Origin: Sphingosinicella flava
GTDB lineage: Bacteria; Pseudomonadota; Alphaproteobacteria; Sphingomonadales; Sphingomonadaceae
DNA length: 64,000 nucleotides
Assembly: GCF_016025255.1 (NCBI RefSeq)
Contig: NZ_CP065592.1
Span: 2,188,122 to 2,252,121 of the forward strand
Direction: 5' to 3'
Each line of letters opens with the position of its first letter. The stretch's first letter is position 1. Shown one piece after another: positions 24,313 through 33,851 of this stretch. The position numbers and the translations under genes are program-made. Below the pieces are notes generated by a model, which saw only the letters and a program-made list of their open reading frames with translations, was not told the DNA's origin and did not search any database.

Positions 24313-26085
24313 GTGTCGTTCAGCGCTGGCGCGGTTCATCTTTTTGAAAAACTGACCAAAATCCTAAAGGATAAGCGCGGCAACGCGCTGCCGATCATGG
24401 CGGCCGCCACGATTCCGCTGATCGGGATCATCGGCGGCGCCGTCGATGCGAGCCGCGCGTACCTCGTCAAGACACGGCTCCAGGAGGCGTGCGACGCGGG
24501 CGCCCTGGCCGGGCGCCGCACGATGACCGGCGACGATTTGACGCCCGCCGCCCGCCAGCAGGCGCAGGCCTTTTTCGACGCCAATCTGCGATCGGGCGCT
24601 TATGGCGCGGAAGGCGTGAGTTTCAACGTCACTCAGGTGGACGGAAGCGGCCCGGCGATCAAGGCGGTCCAAGGCACGGCATCCGCCCGCGTCCCGGCGA
24701 CCCTGATGCGCATCTTCGGCTATGACCGCATCCCGATGTCGGTCAAATGCAATGCGGAACTGAACATCGTCAACAACGACATCATGTTCCTGTTCGACAT
24801 CACCGGCGGCATGCAGGGTGGCTGGATCGAGGCACTTAGGAGGTCTGTCACGGATTTTTACAGCACGCTCAACAGTGCCACCCAAGGATCGGGTTCACGG
24901 CTGCGCGTGGGGTTCATCCCTTATTCCAGCAACGTTAACGTTGGTGGTCTTCTGCAGCCTATCGGGGCGATGCGGAGCGGGCTTTATGGCTACAACTCGC
25001 GTCAACCTTCTTCATCCTACAGGACAATTAGAATTCAAAATAGCAGTGACACGTTCAGCGAAGCTAGGTCCAGTGAGGCTGAATGCAGGGCATGGGCGAC
25101 TAACGGAGGCAATGACCGGGAAGTAGAGGGCGCCCCTCCGGGCCTCGTCACGGTCAGAACGCATATTTTCGTGAGCTACGTCGGTAATAGCTGCACCCGC
25201 ACGATCCAAACCGTGAGAGATTATTACCACCCACTTTGGGACCATATGCGGGTTAACTACGATATCGACCCTCTGGTTCGGGGCGAGACAGTTTCCAATC
25301 CTGCCTGGGCTCCGTCTTCTAGCATTGACCCTTCGTCCCGTTGGGATGGCTGCATAGAAGAACGTAAGGTTGGGCAGGACGACATCCACCGAGTGCCGGA
25401 TTCGCAGGAAACGCGGTGGGCGCCGGTCTGGCCCGCAGTTTCTTTCCGCCAACCAACGCCAAGCACTGGACTTTTATTAAGTGAGTCAGACCCGTTCTGG
25501 TCAAGGGAAATCATCGTTGATAACAGACCGGACTATGATTGTCCCAAACCTGCTTTGCAGCTCGGTGAACACAGTCAAGGGGTAGTGGCAAATTATATTA
25601 ACACTTTGGATCCGTCGCCGGTAGGAGCCAGCGATGCGTTGCACGAAGCGGCGATGATTTGGGGCGGGCGCCTGATGTCCACGCGCGGTCTGTTCGCGAG
25701 CAATCACGGCCCAGCCCCCAATGGCAAACCAGTCCTGCGTCACATGATCATCATGATGGACGGCACATTCAATCCAAATGACTACAGCTACAACATCTAC
25801 GGGATTGAGGAGCTCGATCATTGGTTGCGGGACAGCAGCTATTCCGGTGTCGATGGGCAGGCAAAGCTTAAGAATCGCTTTGCTATCGCTTGCGCCGCCG
25901 CAAAGGCCGACAATGTCAGCGTCTGGGTCATTCTGTTCGAGCGGAGCTTCATCGATCCCAGTAACCAGCATCTCATCGATTGCGCTACGCCGGGGCAGGC
26001 GTTCGAAGCGGCCAATCCCGCTGAGCTGCAGCAGCGTTTCCAATATATCGCGTCGCGCCTCGCGCGGTTGAGGCTTTCCAACTGA
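24313..26085 (+). CDS. TadG-like pilus/surface protein with vWA-like domain
   Basis: 590 residues. The N-terminus has a Tad_N pattern: a basic start, then GNALPIMAAATIPLIGIIGGAVDASR as the membrane segment (residues 24-49). A vWA-like domain begins DIMFLFDITGGM (about 156-167), where the usual metal-site Ser of DxTGS is Gly. From about base 24835 to 25650 the DNA is less GC-rich, with codons such as AGA, TTA and AAT. The GTG start is followed by a one-base overlap with the next gene. Its partners are TadE-type pseudopilins. Confidence 0.82.
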   Translation: MSFSAGAVHLFEKLTKILKDKRGNALPIMAAATIPLIGIIGGAVDASRAYLVKTRLQEACDAGALAGRRTMTGDDLTPAARQQAQAFFDANLRSGAYGAEGVSFNVTQVDGSGPAIKAVQGTASARVPATLMRIFGYDRIPMSVKCNAELNIVNNDIMFLFDITGGMQGGWIEALRRSVTDFYSTLNSATQGSGSRLRVGFIPYSSNVNVGGLLQPIGAMRSGLYGYNSRQPSSSYRTIRIQNSSDTFSEARSSEAECRAWATNGGNDREVEGAPPGLVTVRTHIFVSYVGNSCTRTIQTVRDYYHPLWDHMRVNYDIDPLVRGETVSNPAWAPSSSIDPSSRWDGCIEERKVGQDDIHRVPDSQETRWAPVWPAVSFRQPTPSTGLLLSESDPFWSREIIVDNRPDYDCPKPALQLGEHSQGVVANYINTLDPSPVGASDALHEAAMIWGGRLMSTRGLFASNHGPAPNGKPVLRHMIIMMDGTFNPNDYSYNIYGIEELDHWLRDSSYSGVDGQAKLKNRFAIACAAAKADNVSVWVILFERSFIDPSNQHLIDCATPGQAFEAANPAELQQRFQYIASRLARLRLSN

Positions 26086-26672
26086 TGCGCCTCCATTCGC
26101 TCCGGCGCGATACGAAGGGCGTGACGGCCATCGAGTTCGCCTTGCTGGCGCCGATCATGATCCTGTTGCTGATGGGCCTGTTCGACCTCGGCCAGCGGCT
26201 TTACGCGCAGACGCTGCTCACCGGCGCCATGCAGAAAGCGGCGCGGGATTCGACGCTTGCGACCGGGCCGGCGCGAACGGCGGCGATCGACGCCCTCGTG
26301 AAGTCCGCGGTGATGCCCATCGTCGGCCGGGACGCGGACTTCGCTCCCGAGCGGCTGAATTACGAAAGTTTCAGCGAGATCGGGCAGCCGGAACGCTTTT
26401 CCGACGGCGCGCCCGCCAATGGCCGATACGATGTCGGCGAATGTTATGAGGACGTGAACGGCAACGGCCGCTGGGATTCCGATGTCGGGCGATCGGGGCA
26501 AGGCGGCGCCGAGGACGCGGTGCTGTACAAGATGACCGTCACCTACAAACGTTTCTTCCCGATGGCGTCCCTGCTCGGCTGGCCGGAGCTGCAGAGCATT
26601 GTCGGCACCACCATTGTCCGCAACCAGCCTTATGAGGATTCCAGCAGCCCCGTGGTGACGCGATGCTCGTGA
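26085..26672 (+). CDS. TadE-like pseudopilin
   Basis: 195 residues. A short basic N-terminus leads into GVTAIEFALLAPIMILLLMGLFDLGQRLY, the TadE prepilin-like motif with the conserved Glu and a transmembrane helix at about 18-42. The C-terminal part is exported. The ATG overlaps the TadG stop by one base (TGATG), and the 3' end overlaps the next gene by ten bases. Together they form a three-gene unit for Flp/Tad pilus assembly; no ATPase or secretin gene is in view. Confidence 0.88.
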   Translation: MRLHSLRRDTKGVTAIEFALLAPIMILLLMGLFDLGQRLYAQTLLTGAMQKAARDSTLATGPARTAAIDALVKSAVMPIVGRDADFAPERLNYESFSEIGQPERFSDGAPANGRYDVGECYEDVNGNGRWDSDVGRSGQGGAEDAVLYKMTVTYKRFFPMASLLGWPELQSIVGTTIVRNQPYEDSSSPVVTRCS

Positions 26673-27334
26673 AAGCGGCCCGGTCGCACATGCTTTTCCT
26701 CGCCCGCTGCCGGCGCGGCGTCGCCTATATCGAATTCGCCCTCGCCTTGCCGGTGATCCTGATCATCGGCCTTTACGGGATCGAGGCCGCCAATTTGGCG
26801 CTGGCGCATCTGCGCATGAGCCAGATCAGTTCGAGCCTCGCCGACACCGCGTCGCGGATCAGCGAATCCACCATGTCGTCGAAACGCATTCGGGAAGTCG
26901 ACATCAACGACGCCTTTCAGGGCGCGCGGCTGCAGGGCAAGGGTGCAGAGCTGACGCAACGCGGGCGCATCATCCTGTCCAGCCTCGAGCAGAACGCCGA
27001 TGGCGGGCAATGGATTCACTGGCAGCGGTGCATCGGGCGCGCCGCGCATGTTTCCAGCTATGGGGTGCAGGGCCGCGGAGCGGCGGGCATGGGTTTTCCG
27101 GGCATGGGCCCGGCGGACAAGGAAGTGAAGGCGCCGCCGCAATCGTCGGTGATGTTCGTCGAATTGTTCTACCGCTACCGCCCGCTCATTTCGAAGAGCC
27201 TGTTCGGCGAGCCGGTCATCCGGGCCACGTCCGCCTTCCTGACGCGCGAGACGCGGGATCTGTCGAACGCCAACAATCCGGCCAATCCGGCCCCGGCGGT
27301 CCAGGCATCGACCTGCGACCGCTATACCGCTTAG
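26663..27334 (+). CDS. Second TadE/TadG-like pseudopilin
   Basis: 223 residues with the prepilin-like segment GVAYIEFALALPVILIIGLYGIEAANLAL at about 19-46, where Glu follows the processing-type position. The exported part is longer than in the preceding protein and has Cys residues near its middle and end. It is the last gene of the Tad unit and overlaps the argR stop by four bases in the opposite direction (TTAG). Confidence 0.85.
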   Translation: MLVKAARSHMLFLARCRRGVAYIEFALALPVILIIGLYGIEAANLALAHLRMSQISSSLADTASRISESTMSSKRIREVDINDAFQGARLQGKGAELTQRGRIILSSLEQNADGGQWIHWQRCIGRAAHVSSYGVQGRGAAGMGFPGMGPADKEVKAPPQSSVMFVELFYRYRPLISKSLFGEPVIRATSAFLTRETRDLSNANNPANPAPAVQASTCDRYTA

Positions 27335-27807
27335 CCCGCCATCGCCCTCAGCCTGTCTGCCATGATGCCTGGATCGACGCCGTCGCGCAGGGCGACGAAC
27401 AAGGTGTCGTCGCCCGCCAGCGTCCCGGCAATTTCCGCCGGCTGCGCCTGATCGAGGGCATGCCCGACGATATGGGCCGAGCCGGGCGGCGTCTTGAGGA
27501 TCAGCAGCGTGCCGGCCGCTTCCACCGAAAGCACCCATTCGGCGAAGATGCGCTCCAGCCGGCCCGGCGTCGGTTCGGCGGGCGCGCCGCCGGGAAGCGC
27601 GTAGCGCATGGTGCCGCCCTGCCGCACCTTCACCGCGCCGAGATGATCGAGGTCGCGCGAGACGGTGGCCTGCGTGACGGTGAGGCCCATCGCCGCGAGC
27701 CGCTCCGTCACTTCCTCCTGGCTCGCCACCGCTTCGCCCGCGATGATATCGGCGATGATGCGGAGGCGCCGGGCGCGGGCGGTGCCGCCGGAGGCGACCG
27801 CGTTCAT
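27331..27807 (-). CDS. argR: Arginine repressor
   Basis: 158-residue repressor that binds ARG boxes when arginine is present. A winged-helix domain (about 10-75) has [19 protein letters not shown], and the C-terminal domain ends with [13 protein letters not shown], the arginine-binding and hexamer region. As the last gene of the arg operon, and with ARG boxes at the operon start, it should control its own synthesis. It overlaps argF by four bases. Confidence 0.95.
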   Translation of the reverse strand: MNAVASGGTARARRLRIIADIIAGEAVASQEEVTERLAAMGLTVTQATVSRDLDHLGAVKVRQGGTMRYALPGGAPAEPTPGRLERIFAEWVLSVEAAGTLLILKTPPGSAHIVGHALDQAQPAEIAGTLAGDDTLFVALRDGVDPGIMADRLRAMAG

Positions 27808-28682
27808 CGTCCGCTTCCCACCATCCAGGCGAGCGCGCCGCGTGCCGTGTGCATGCGATTTTCCGCCTGCCGCCAGACCGCGCTTTGCGGGCCGTCGATG
27901 ACCTCCGCAGCGACCTCCTGGCCCCGAATGGCGGGGAGGCAGTGGAGGAAATAAGCGCGGGGACAGGCCGCCATCAGCGCCCGGTTCACCTGGTAGGCCG
28001 AGAAGGCCTTTTGCCGCACCGCCGTCTCATCGTCCTGCCCCATCGAGACCCAGACGTCGGTGTAGACGATATCGGCGCTTTCCACCGCCTCGGCCGGATC
28101 GACGAGCTGGCGGAGGCCGCCGCCGATGCGCGCAACCTCGTCGCCGGAAAAGCCATAGCCTTCCGGGCTGGCGACGGCCAGTTCCGCGCCGGTCAGCGCG
28201 CAGCCTTCGGCCAAAGAGCGGGCGACATTGTTGGCGTCGCCGACATAAGCGATCTTCACGCCCTCAAGCCGTCCGAGCAACTGGCGCACGGTCAGCAGAT
28301 CGGCAAGCGCCTGAAGCGGATGCGCCGTGTCGGACAGCATGTTGAGGACCGGCGTGTCCGTCGCCGCCGCCATGCCGGTCAGAAGCGCGTGGTCGTTCAC
28401 CCGCGCGGCAATGACGCTGTGATAGCAAGCGAGGGTGCGGGCCACGTCCTCGACGCTTTCGCGCGTGCCGAGGCCGACCTCGTCCTTCTGAATATAGATG
28501 GGATGGCCGCCCAGCTGCACCACTGCCATCTCCATCGAATTGCGGGTGCGCGCGGACGGTTTCTGGAAGAGGAGGGCGACCCCCTTCCCGGCGAGCGGCT
28601 TCCCGGCATCGGCTTCCGACAGGTCGAGAATGGCCGCGAAGGTTTCCGGGCTGATCCCGGCAATGTCGATAAGGTCGTTCAC
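27804..28682 (-). CDS. argF: Ornithine carbamoyltransferase
   Basis: It joins carbamoyl phosphate and ornithine to give citrulline. The 292 residues are slightly short but complete. The carbamoyl phosphate motif is present as SARTR (about 44-48), and the ornithine-binding HCLPA lies near the C-terminus. ARVNDHA and DVWVSMGQ segments fit as well. It overlaps both argB and argR by four bases, so translation is coupled. Confidence 0.96.
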   Translation of the reverse strand: MNDLIDIAGISPETFAAILDLSEADAGKPLAGKGVALLFQKPSARTRNSMEMAVVQLGGHPIYIQKDEVGLGTRESVEDVARTLACYHSVIAARVNDHALLTGMAAATDTPVLNMLSDTAHPLQALADLLTVRQLLGRLEGVKIAYVGDANNVARSLAEGCALTGAELAVASPEGYGFSGDEVARIGGGLRQLVDPAEAVESADIVYTDVWVSMGQDDETAVRQKAFSAYQVNRALMAACPRAYFLHCLPAIRGQEVAAEVIDGPQSAVWRQAENRMHTARGALAWMVGSGR

Positions 28683-29545
28683 CAGTCGCGTTCCTTCTTC
28701 ACCATGGTGCCGATCCCGGCATCGGTCAGCAATTCGATCAGCAGCGCATGGGCCACCCGGCCGTCGATGACGTGCGCGGTGCCGACCCCGCCTTCGACCG
28801 CATCGGCGCAGGCGCGCAGCTTCGGGATCATGCCGCCGTGCACGCTGCCCCCGGCGATGCGGCCGGTGAGTTCGGCGGCGGTGAGGCGCGGCACGAGCGT
28901 CGATGGGTCGTCCTTATCCTCCAGCAGGCCGGGCGCGGCGGTCAGGTAGACGATCTTTTCCGCCCGCATCGCAACGGCGATCGCGCGCGCCGCTTCGTCG
29001 GCATTGACGTTGTAGGGCTGACCCCCTTCATCGGCGCCGATGGTCGAGACGACCGGCGTCAGGCCCTCGTCGAGAAGGCGGTGCAGCACGGACGGGCGGA
29101 CCTGGCTGACATCGCCGACGAAGCCGAGTGCGGGATCGCGCGGGGCGACGGTGAGCAGCCCGGCATCCTCGCCCGACACGCCGACCGCCACCGGCTCCTC
29201 GCGCGTTTCGCCATTGATGGTGGCGACGAGATCGCGGTTGATCTTGCCGACCAGCACCATGCGGACGATCTCCAGCGTCTCGGCGTCGGTGACGCGCAGC
29301 CCGTCGCGGAATTCCGGTTCCTTGCCGACGCGGCGCATCATCTTGTCGACCTGCGGCCCGCCGCCATGGACGAGCACGCAGCGCACGCCGACGCTGCGCA
29401 GGAGGAGGACATCCTGCGCGAGGGCACGGTCCAATTCCTTGTCGATGGCGGCGCCGCCCAGTTTCACCACCACCGATTTTCCGGCGAAGCGCTGGATATA
29501 GGGAAGGGCCTGGACGAGGATATTCGCGGTCTGGGTCGGCGTCAT
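28679..29545 (-). CDS. argB: Acetylglutamate kinase
   Basis: It phosphorylates N-acetylglutamate, the second step of arginine synthesis and the usual site of feedback inhibition. The 288 residues show [10 protein letters not shown] (phosphate binding), [12 protein letters not shown] and the C-terminal [13 protein letters not shown] and [11 protein letters not shown]-type segments. The N-terminal helix before the catalytic core is of the length seen in arginine-sensitive hexameric enzymes. Four-base overlaps join it to argJ and argF. Confidence 0.97.
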   Translation of the reverse strand: MTPTQTANILVQALPYIQRFAGKSVVVKLGGAAIDKELDRALAQDVLLLRSVGVRCVLVHGGGPQVDKMMRRVGKEPEFRDGLRVTDAETLEIVRMVLVGKINRDLVATINGETREEPVAVGVSGEDAGLLTVAPRDPALGFVGDVSQVRPSVLHRLLDEGLTPVVSTIGADEGGQPYNVNADEAARAIAVAMRAEKIVYLTAAPGLLEDKDDPSTLVPRLTAAELTGRIAGGSVHGGMIPKLRACADAVEGGVGTAHVIDGRVAHALLIELLTDAGIGTMVKKERDW

Positions 29546-30702
29546 GACGTCTGGCTATTCTCTTTGATATATCCCGGGCCAAGATCGATGCCGATGGTGC
29601 GGGCGGTGTCCGATCCGGCGCCCAGGCTGACTTCAATGGCGATATCGCGGCCCTGCATGTGCTTGGCGACGAAAGCCTTGTCGTGCGCGATCTCGACGCC
29701 GCCTTGGGCGACGCGGATGCCGCCATAGGACACGCCGCACCCGCCCATGTCGAAGGCGACGCCCGCCGACCCCGCCGCGCCGAGCAAGCGGCCCCAATAT
29801 GGGTCGCTGCCATACCAGCTGCACTTGACGAGATTGTTCTCGGCGATCGCCTTGGCCGCGATCCGGGCCTCCTCGTCGCTCGCCGCGCCGGTGACGTCGA
29901 GGGTGACGATCTTCGTCATGCCTTCCGCATCGGCGGCCATCATCAGGGTGAGCTGCAGACAGGCGTCTTCGAGTGCGCGGGCGAATTCTTCCATGTCCGG
30001 CCGGCCCTTCCTGCCCGAGGCAAGGAGGATAACCGTGTCGTTGGTGGAGGTGGCGCCGTCGACATTCAGGGTATTGAAGGTCGCGTCCACGGCGGTTTTC
30101 AACATCGCTTGTAGTTCGGCTTGCTCTACCTCCGCGTCGGTGGTGAGGAAGGCGAGCATCGTCGCCATGTTGGGCGCGATCATGCCGCAGCCCTTGGCCA
30201 TGCCGCCAAGCGTGAAGGTCGATCCCTTCACCACCACTTCCTTGGGCTGAGTGTCGGTCGTGAGAATGCCCTTCGCGGCATCGGTTGCGCCATCCACCGA
30301 CAGGCCGGCAGCGAGCCTCGGCACGCCGGCGAGGATGGTTTCGATAGGGAGCGGAATCCCGATCAGTCCGGTCGAGCAGACCAGCACATCACCTTGCGAG
30401 CAGCCGACCGCTTCCGCCGCCGCAGCGCACATCGCTTCGGCATCAGCAGTGCCGGGCGCGCCGGTGCCGGCATTGGCATTGCCGGAATTGACGATGATCG
30501 CCGCCGCTCGCCCGCCATTCTCCGCAAGGCGCGACCGGCTCGCCACGACGGGCGGCGCCACGAACTTGTTCTGGGTGAAGACGGCGGCGGCGATGACGGG
30601 CTTGCCGGCCGCCGTCGCCACCAGCGCCATGTCATGCTTTTCGGGCTTGATGCCGGCGTGGATGCCGGCGGCGACGAAGCCTTCGGCGGCGGTTACGCTC
30701 AT
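29542..30702 (-). CDS. argJ: Bifunctional glutamate N-acetyltransferase/ornithine acetyltransferase
   Basis: It transfers the acetyl group from acetylornithine to glutamate, giving the cyclic version of the pathway. The 386-residue proenzyme carries the self-cleavage site in [13 protein letters not shown] (Ala-Thr bond); the Thr becomes the nucleophile of the beta chain. ATG 30702 gives the normal length; the longer frame runs into argC. The gene overlaps argC and argB by four bases each. Confidence 0.96.
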   Translation of the reverse strand: MSVTAAEGFVAAGIHAGIKPEKHDMALVATAAGKPVIAAAVFTQNKFVAPPVVASRSRLAENGGRAAAIIVNSGNANAGTGAPGTADAEAMCAAAAEAVGCSQGDVLVCSTGLIGIPLPIETILAGVPRLAAGLSVDGATDAAKGILTTDTQPKEVVVKGSTFTLGGMAKGCGMIAPNMATMLAFLTTDAEVEQAELQAMLKTAVDATFNTLNVDGATSTNDTVILLASGRKGRPDMEEFARALEDACLQLTLMMAADAEGMTKIVTLDVTGAASDEEARIAAKAIAENNLVKCSWYGSDPYWGRLLGAAGSAGVAFDMGGCGVSYGGIRVAQGGVEIAHDKAFVAKHMQGRDIAIEVSLGAGSDTARTIGIDLGPGYIKENSQTS

Positions 30703-31715
30703 GGATACACTCCTATTCGGGCCAGGCCTTCGGTTTCGTCGAGACCGAGCATCAGGTTGGCGCACTGGATCATCTGGCCCGCGGCACCCTTCACCAGATT
30801 GTCGAGGGCGGCGATGGCGACGACGCGGCGCGTACGCGGATCGTAGCGCGCGGTGAGGTGGACGGCGTTCGACCCCAATGTCCATTTCGTCGCGGGGAGG
30901 GCGCCGGAAACATGAACGAAAGGTTCGCCTTCATAGGCTGCCTTCAAGGTGTCGAGCGGAGCGCCTGCATCCATGTCGCGCGCCGCATTGGCGTAGCAGG
31001 TGGCGAGGATGCCCCGGTTCATCGGGGCGAGATGGGGGGTGAACAGCACTTCGCCGCCGGTGCCCATTTCCATCTCCGCAGTGTGGCGATGATCGATGAG
31101 GCCATAGGCGGCGAGGCTTTCGTCGACGGTGCAGAAATGCGTGCCCGCCTTGGCGGCGCGCCCGGCGCCGGTGACGCCCGAGGCGGCATCGACGATAATG
31201 CCGGTCTTTTCGATAAGGCCCGCATCGACGAGCGGCTTCAGCGCCAGGATGGCGGAGGTCGGATAGCAGCCGGGCGCGGCGACCAGCTTCGCGCCGCGAA
31301 TGCGATCGCGCGCGATTTCGGGCAGGCCGTAGACGAATTCGGCCAACAGGTCCGGCTGCTCATGCGCTTCGCCGTACCAGCGCGCGAACGTCGCGGCATC
31401 GTCCAACCGGAAATCGGCGCCAAGGTCCACGAACGGCACGCCGCGCGCGAGGATGTCGGGCGCGATCTTCTGCGATTCCCCGTGCGGCATGCAGGCGAAA
31501 AGAAGATCGATTTCCGCCAGCCGTTCCGGAGCATAGCGTTCGAAACGCACGCCGGGATAGGCGAGAGCGAGATGCGGGTGGGCGGCGGCGACCGCCTCAC
31601 CCGCCTGACTGTCGCCGAACAACAGAATGGGCGTGAACGCGGAATGCGCGGCGCAGAGCCGCAACAGCTCTCCACCCGCATAACCGGATGCGCCGAGGAT
31701 ACCGACTTTGATCAT
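30699..31715 (-). CDS. argC: N-acetyl-gamma-glutamyl-phosphate reductase
   Basis: NADPH-dependent third step of arginine synthesis. The 338 residues have the dinucleotide motif [16 protein letters not shown] at the N-terminus and the catalytic Cys in [13 protein letters not shown] chose ATG 31715, right before the nucleotide-binding strand. No Shine-Dalgarno sequence precedes it; the ARG boxes and a predicted promoter reach up to the start codon, so the message may be leaderless. It is the first gene of the operon. Confidence 0.95.
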   Translation of the reverse strand: MIKVGILGASGYAGGELLRLCAAHSAFTPILLFGDSQAGEAVAAAHPHLALAYPGVRFERYAPERLAEIDLLFACMPHGESQKIAPDILARGVPFVDLGADFRLDDAATFARWYGEAHEQPDLLAEFVYGLPEIARDRIRGAKLVAAPGCYPTSAILALKPLVDAGLIEKTGIIVDAASGVTGAGRAAKAGTHFCTVDESLAAYGLIDHRHTAEMEMGTGGEVLFTPHLAPMNRGILATCYANAARDMDAGAPLDTLKAAYEGEPFVHVSGALPATKWTLGSNAVHLTARYDPRTRRVVAIAALDNLVKGAAGQMIQCANLMLGLDETEGLARIGVYP

Positions 31716-31751
31716 TGCATAAATATGCAATGTTATGCATATTTATGCAAG
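31714..31751 (-). promoter_or_regulatory. Tandem ARG boxes with embedded argC promoter
   Basis: Two 18-base ArgR-type boxes lie at 31714-31731 and 31734-31751, two bases apart. Each has the TGCAT-N4-ATGCA symmetry. A promoter lies inside them: TTGCAT at 31750-31745, 17 bases, CATATT at 31727-31722. Transcription would start at about the A of the argC ATG (31715). ArgR bound here would cover the whole promoter. Confidence 0.85.
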
Positions 31752-31756
31752 ACCGA

Positions 31757-32374
31757 TCAGGATTTCAGGTTGAATTCTCCGCTGATCAGCAACTTCACGT
31801 CCTTTCCCAGCGCGGGCGCATAGGTCGTCATGCCGAATTGAGTGCGGTCGATCGTCGCTTCCGCCGAAAAGCCTGCCGTATAAACTTGCGTCATCGGTCC
31901 GGGCGCGGCTTTGTTCAACGTCACGAACAAAGTCACCGGCTTGGTCATGCCGTGGAGCGTCAGGTCGCCGGTTACTTCCGCCGTCGTCGGCCCGGTACGC
32001 TGCACCCGGGTCGAGGCGAAGGTCGCGGCCGGATATTTCGCGACATCAAAGAAATCCGGATTTTTCAGGTGCGCATCCAGTTTCTCATTATGCGTATCGA
32101 CCGAATTGAGGTCGATCGTCACGGTCAGCTTGCTGTTTTCGGGCTTGGCGGCGTCGAGCGTCAGCTGGGCGTCGAAATCGGTGAACTCGCCGTAGTAAGT
32201 CGAAAAGCCGAGGTGGGAGACGCCCCACACGATCTTGGCGTGGCTTTTGTCGAGCGCATAGGCGCCGCCCTTCACGGCTTCGGCAGCGGCGGGCGTCGGG
32301 GCGGGCTGCTGGGTGGCTTGGGCGGTCGCGACGGTTGCAGCGAGGGCCGCGAAAGCGATCAAGGTGGTGCGCAT
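31757..32374 (-). CDS. YceI family periplasmic protein
   Basis: 205 residues with a signal peptide (1-18, ending ATAQA) and a Pro/Ala linker before the lipocalin-like YceI domain. The domain shows YALDKSHAKIVWGVSHLGFS, TYYGEFTDFDAQLTLD and TVTIDLNSVDTH. YceI proteins bind long-chain isoprenoids or are linked to base-induced stress. ATG 32374 gives a clean signal peptide. It lies upstream of argC with 41 bases between, but argC has its own promoter. Confidence 0.92.
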   Translation of the reverse strand: MRTTLIAFAALAATVATAQATQQPAPTPAAAEAVKGGAYALDKSHAKIVWGVSHLGFSTYYGEFTDFDAQLTLDAAKPENSKLTVTIDLNSVDTHNEKLDAHLKNPDFFDVAKYPAATFASTRVQRTGPTTAEVTGDLTLHGMTKPVTLFVTLNKAAPGPMTQVYTAGFSAEATIDRTQFGMTTYAPALGKDVKLLISGEFNLKS

Positions 32375-32493
32375 GGAAACTCCCATCATGGATGTGCGCA
32401 TGATTCTATTCCAAGTGAGTGGTTCGGGAAAGCGCCGCATCCGCATTCCGCTGTTTCAGGATATGCAACGGGTCAGTGGAACGATGATCCCCG

Positions 32494-33405
32494 ATGACAT
32501 TTGTGCCGGTGATGATGTCCTTTCCTTCGATGAGGGCCTGTCTGCTCGCCTGCCTAGCCTGCGTGCCCCTGGCTGGGTGCAGCGGCATCGGCGCGTTCGA
32601 CGCCTTGGTCGCCAAGGATGACGGCGCGGCGGTCGCGGCGCGGAACGCGCATTACATGCCGGGCCCGCGCGGCGGGATCGATCTCTATCGCCCGGCCGTC
32701 GCGCCAGCCGCGCCCTTGCCGGTGATCGTCTTCTTTTACGGCGGATCGTGGAATAGCGGGTCAAAAGCCGATTATTCGTTCGCGGGCCATGCGCTGGCGG
32801 CGCAGGGCTTCCTGGTGGCGATCCCCGATTACCGGCTGGTGCCCGAGGTGCGCTTTCCGGGCTTTCTGGAAGACGGGGCCGCGGCGGTCCGGTGGGTGCG
32901 CACCAATGCCCCGCGATATGGCGGCGATCCCGATCGGATCGTCCTCGCCGGACATTCGGCGGGAGCCTATAATGCGACGATGCTGAGCGTCGACCCGCAA
33001 TGGCTGGGCCCGGACCGGGCGGCCGTCAAGGGGTTCGCCGGAATTGCCGGTCCCTACGATTTCCTGCCGCTCGACACGCGCGTAACGAAGGAGACGTTCG
33101 GCCAGGCGCCGGATCTTGAGGCGACGCAGCCGGTCCGCTTCGCCAGCGCCGACGATCCCCCCGCCTTGCTGATGGCGGCGCAGAAGGACGATCTGGTCTT
33201 CGCGTCGAACAGCGTCGCCATGGCCATGGCGTTGTCGCAAGCGGGTGTGGCGGTGGAGACGCGCGTCTATCCGGGTGTCGGCCATGTCGGAATCATGGCC
33301 GCCATGTCCACTTTGTTCAGGGGCCGCGCGCCGGTCGTCGCCGATCTCGCCGATTTCGCGCACAAGGCCGCCGGTGCTAAGCCGAAATCGAGTTCCATGC
33401 GTTAA
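32494..33405 (+). CDS. Alpha/beta hydrolase lipoprotein (HSL-type esterase)
   Basis: About 300 residues. A lipoprotein signal peptide ends with the lipobox LAGC. The catalytic domain has the oxyanion sequence FFYGGSWNSG, the nucleophile box GHSAG and a late Asp and His (DDLVF..., GVGHVG). This resembles esterases of the hormone-sensitive lipase group; the substrate is unknown. Starts at 32494, 32512 and 32530 are all possible, and none has a strong ribosome binding site. Confidence 0.85.
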   Translation: MTFVPVMMSFPSMRACLLACLACVPLAGCSGIGAFDALVAKDDGAAVAARNAHYMPGPRGGIDLYRPAVAPAAPLPVIVFFYGGSWNSGSKADYSFAGHALAAQGFLVAIPDYRLVPEVRFPGFLEDGAAAVRWVRTNAPRYGGDPDRIVLAGHSAGAYNATMLSVDPQWLGPDRAAVKGFAGIAGPYDFLPLDTRVTKETFGQAPDLEATQPVRFASADDPPALLMAAQKDDLVFASNSVAMAMALSQAGVAVETRVYPGVGHVGIMAAMSTLFRGRAPVVADLADFAHKAAGAKPKSSSMR

Positions 33406-33426
33406 GCCTCCGAAAGGAGAAGTCCT

Positions 33427-33600
33427 ATGGAAGGCAGGAAGGATCAGCTCGTCGACGAGGAGATCATGCAGACCGCCGCAGTCGCGCCGCCCGAACCGGA
33501 TGAAAATTGGGAGGAGAGCCAGCAGGAGCAGGGAGAATCGGACGCCGCCCGTCCTTCCCAAAGCGCGCCGGAGCCATCGATTCCGCCGCCGCCAGGATGA
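33427..33600 (+). CDS. 57-residue acidic disordered protein
   Basis: A short frame beginning MEGRKDQLVDEEIMQTAAV and ending in a Pro-rich tail PSIPPPPG. It is rich in Glu, Gln and Pro and should be disordered. AAAGGAGAAG stands eight bases before the ATG, and the gene begins 21 bases after the hydrolase stop, so it is likely co-transcribed. I do not recognise it. Confidence 0.65.
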   Translation: MEGRKDQLVDEEIMQTAAVAPPEPDENWEESQQEQGESDAARPSQSAPEPSIPPPPG

Positions 33601-33642
33601 TCGCGGCGCCTCTACCCTGAAAATAATTGTGGAAAACTTGAA

Positions 33643-33673
33643 GGCATGGAAGGGGCCAAACCTCTTCCATGCC
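33643..33673. terminator. Hairpin in the intergenic stretch after the hydrolase unit
   Basis: Arms GGCATGGAAG and CTTCCATGCC pair over ten bases. No T-run follows, so termination is possible but unproven. The stretch 33601-33851 is AT-richer than its surroundings and holds no evident gene; it probably also contains the promoter of the gene at 33852. Confidence 0.45.
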
Positions 33674-33851
33674 ATAAGCGCGCCTGATTTCCGCGGATTT
33701 TCGTGCGTATAATCACGTCGTTGCGCACGCGATTTAATCGTTGCTTATCAATGTGAAGCATGATTCACTCTGTTTGGGAACGGGGAAGTTCGGTTCAGCT
33801 AGGCGAAAGCCCGTCTGTCCGATCTTCGCAGGGCAAAGGAGTGGTGGGGTC

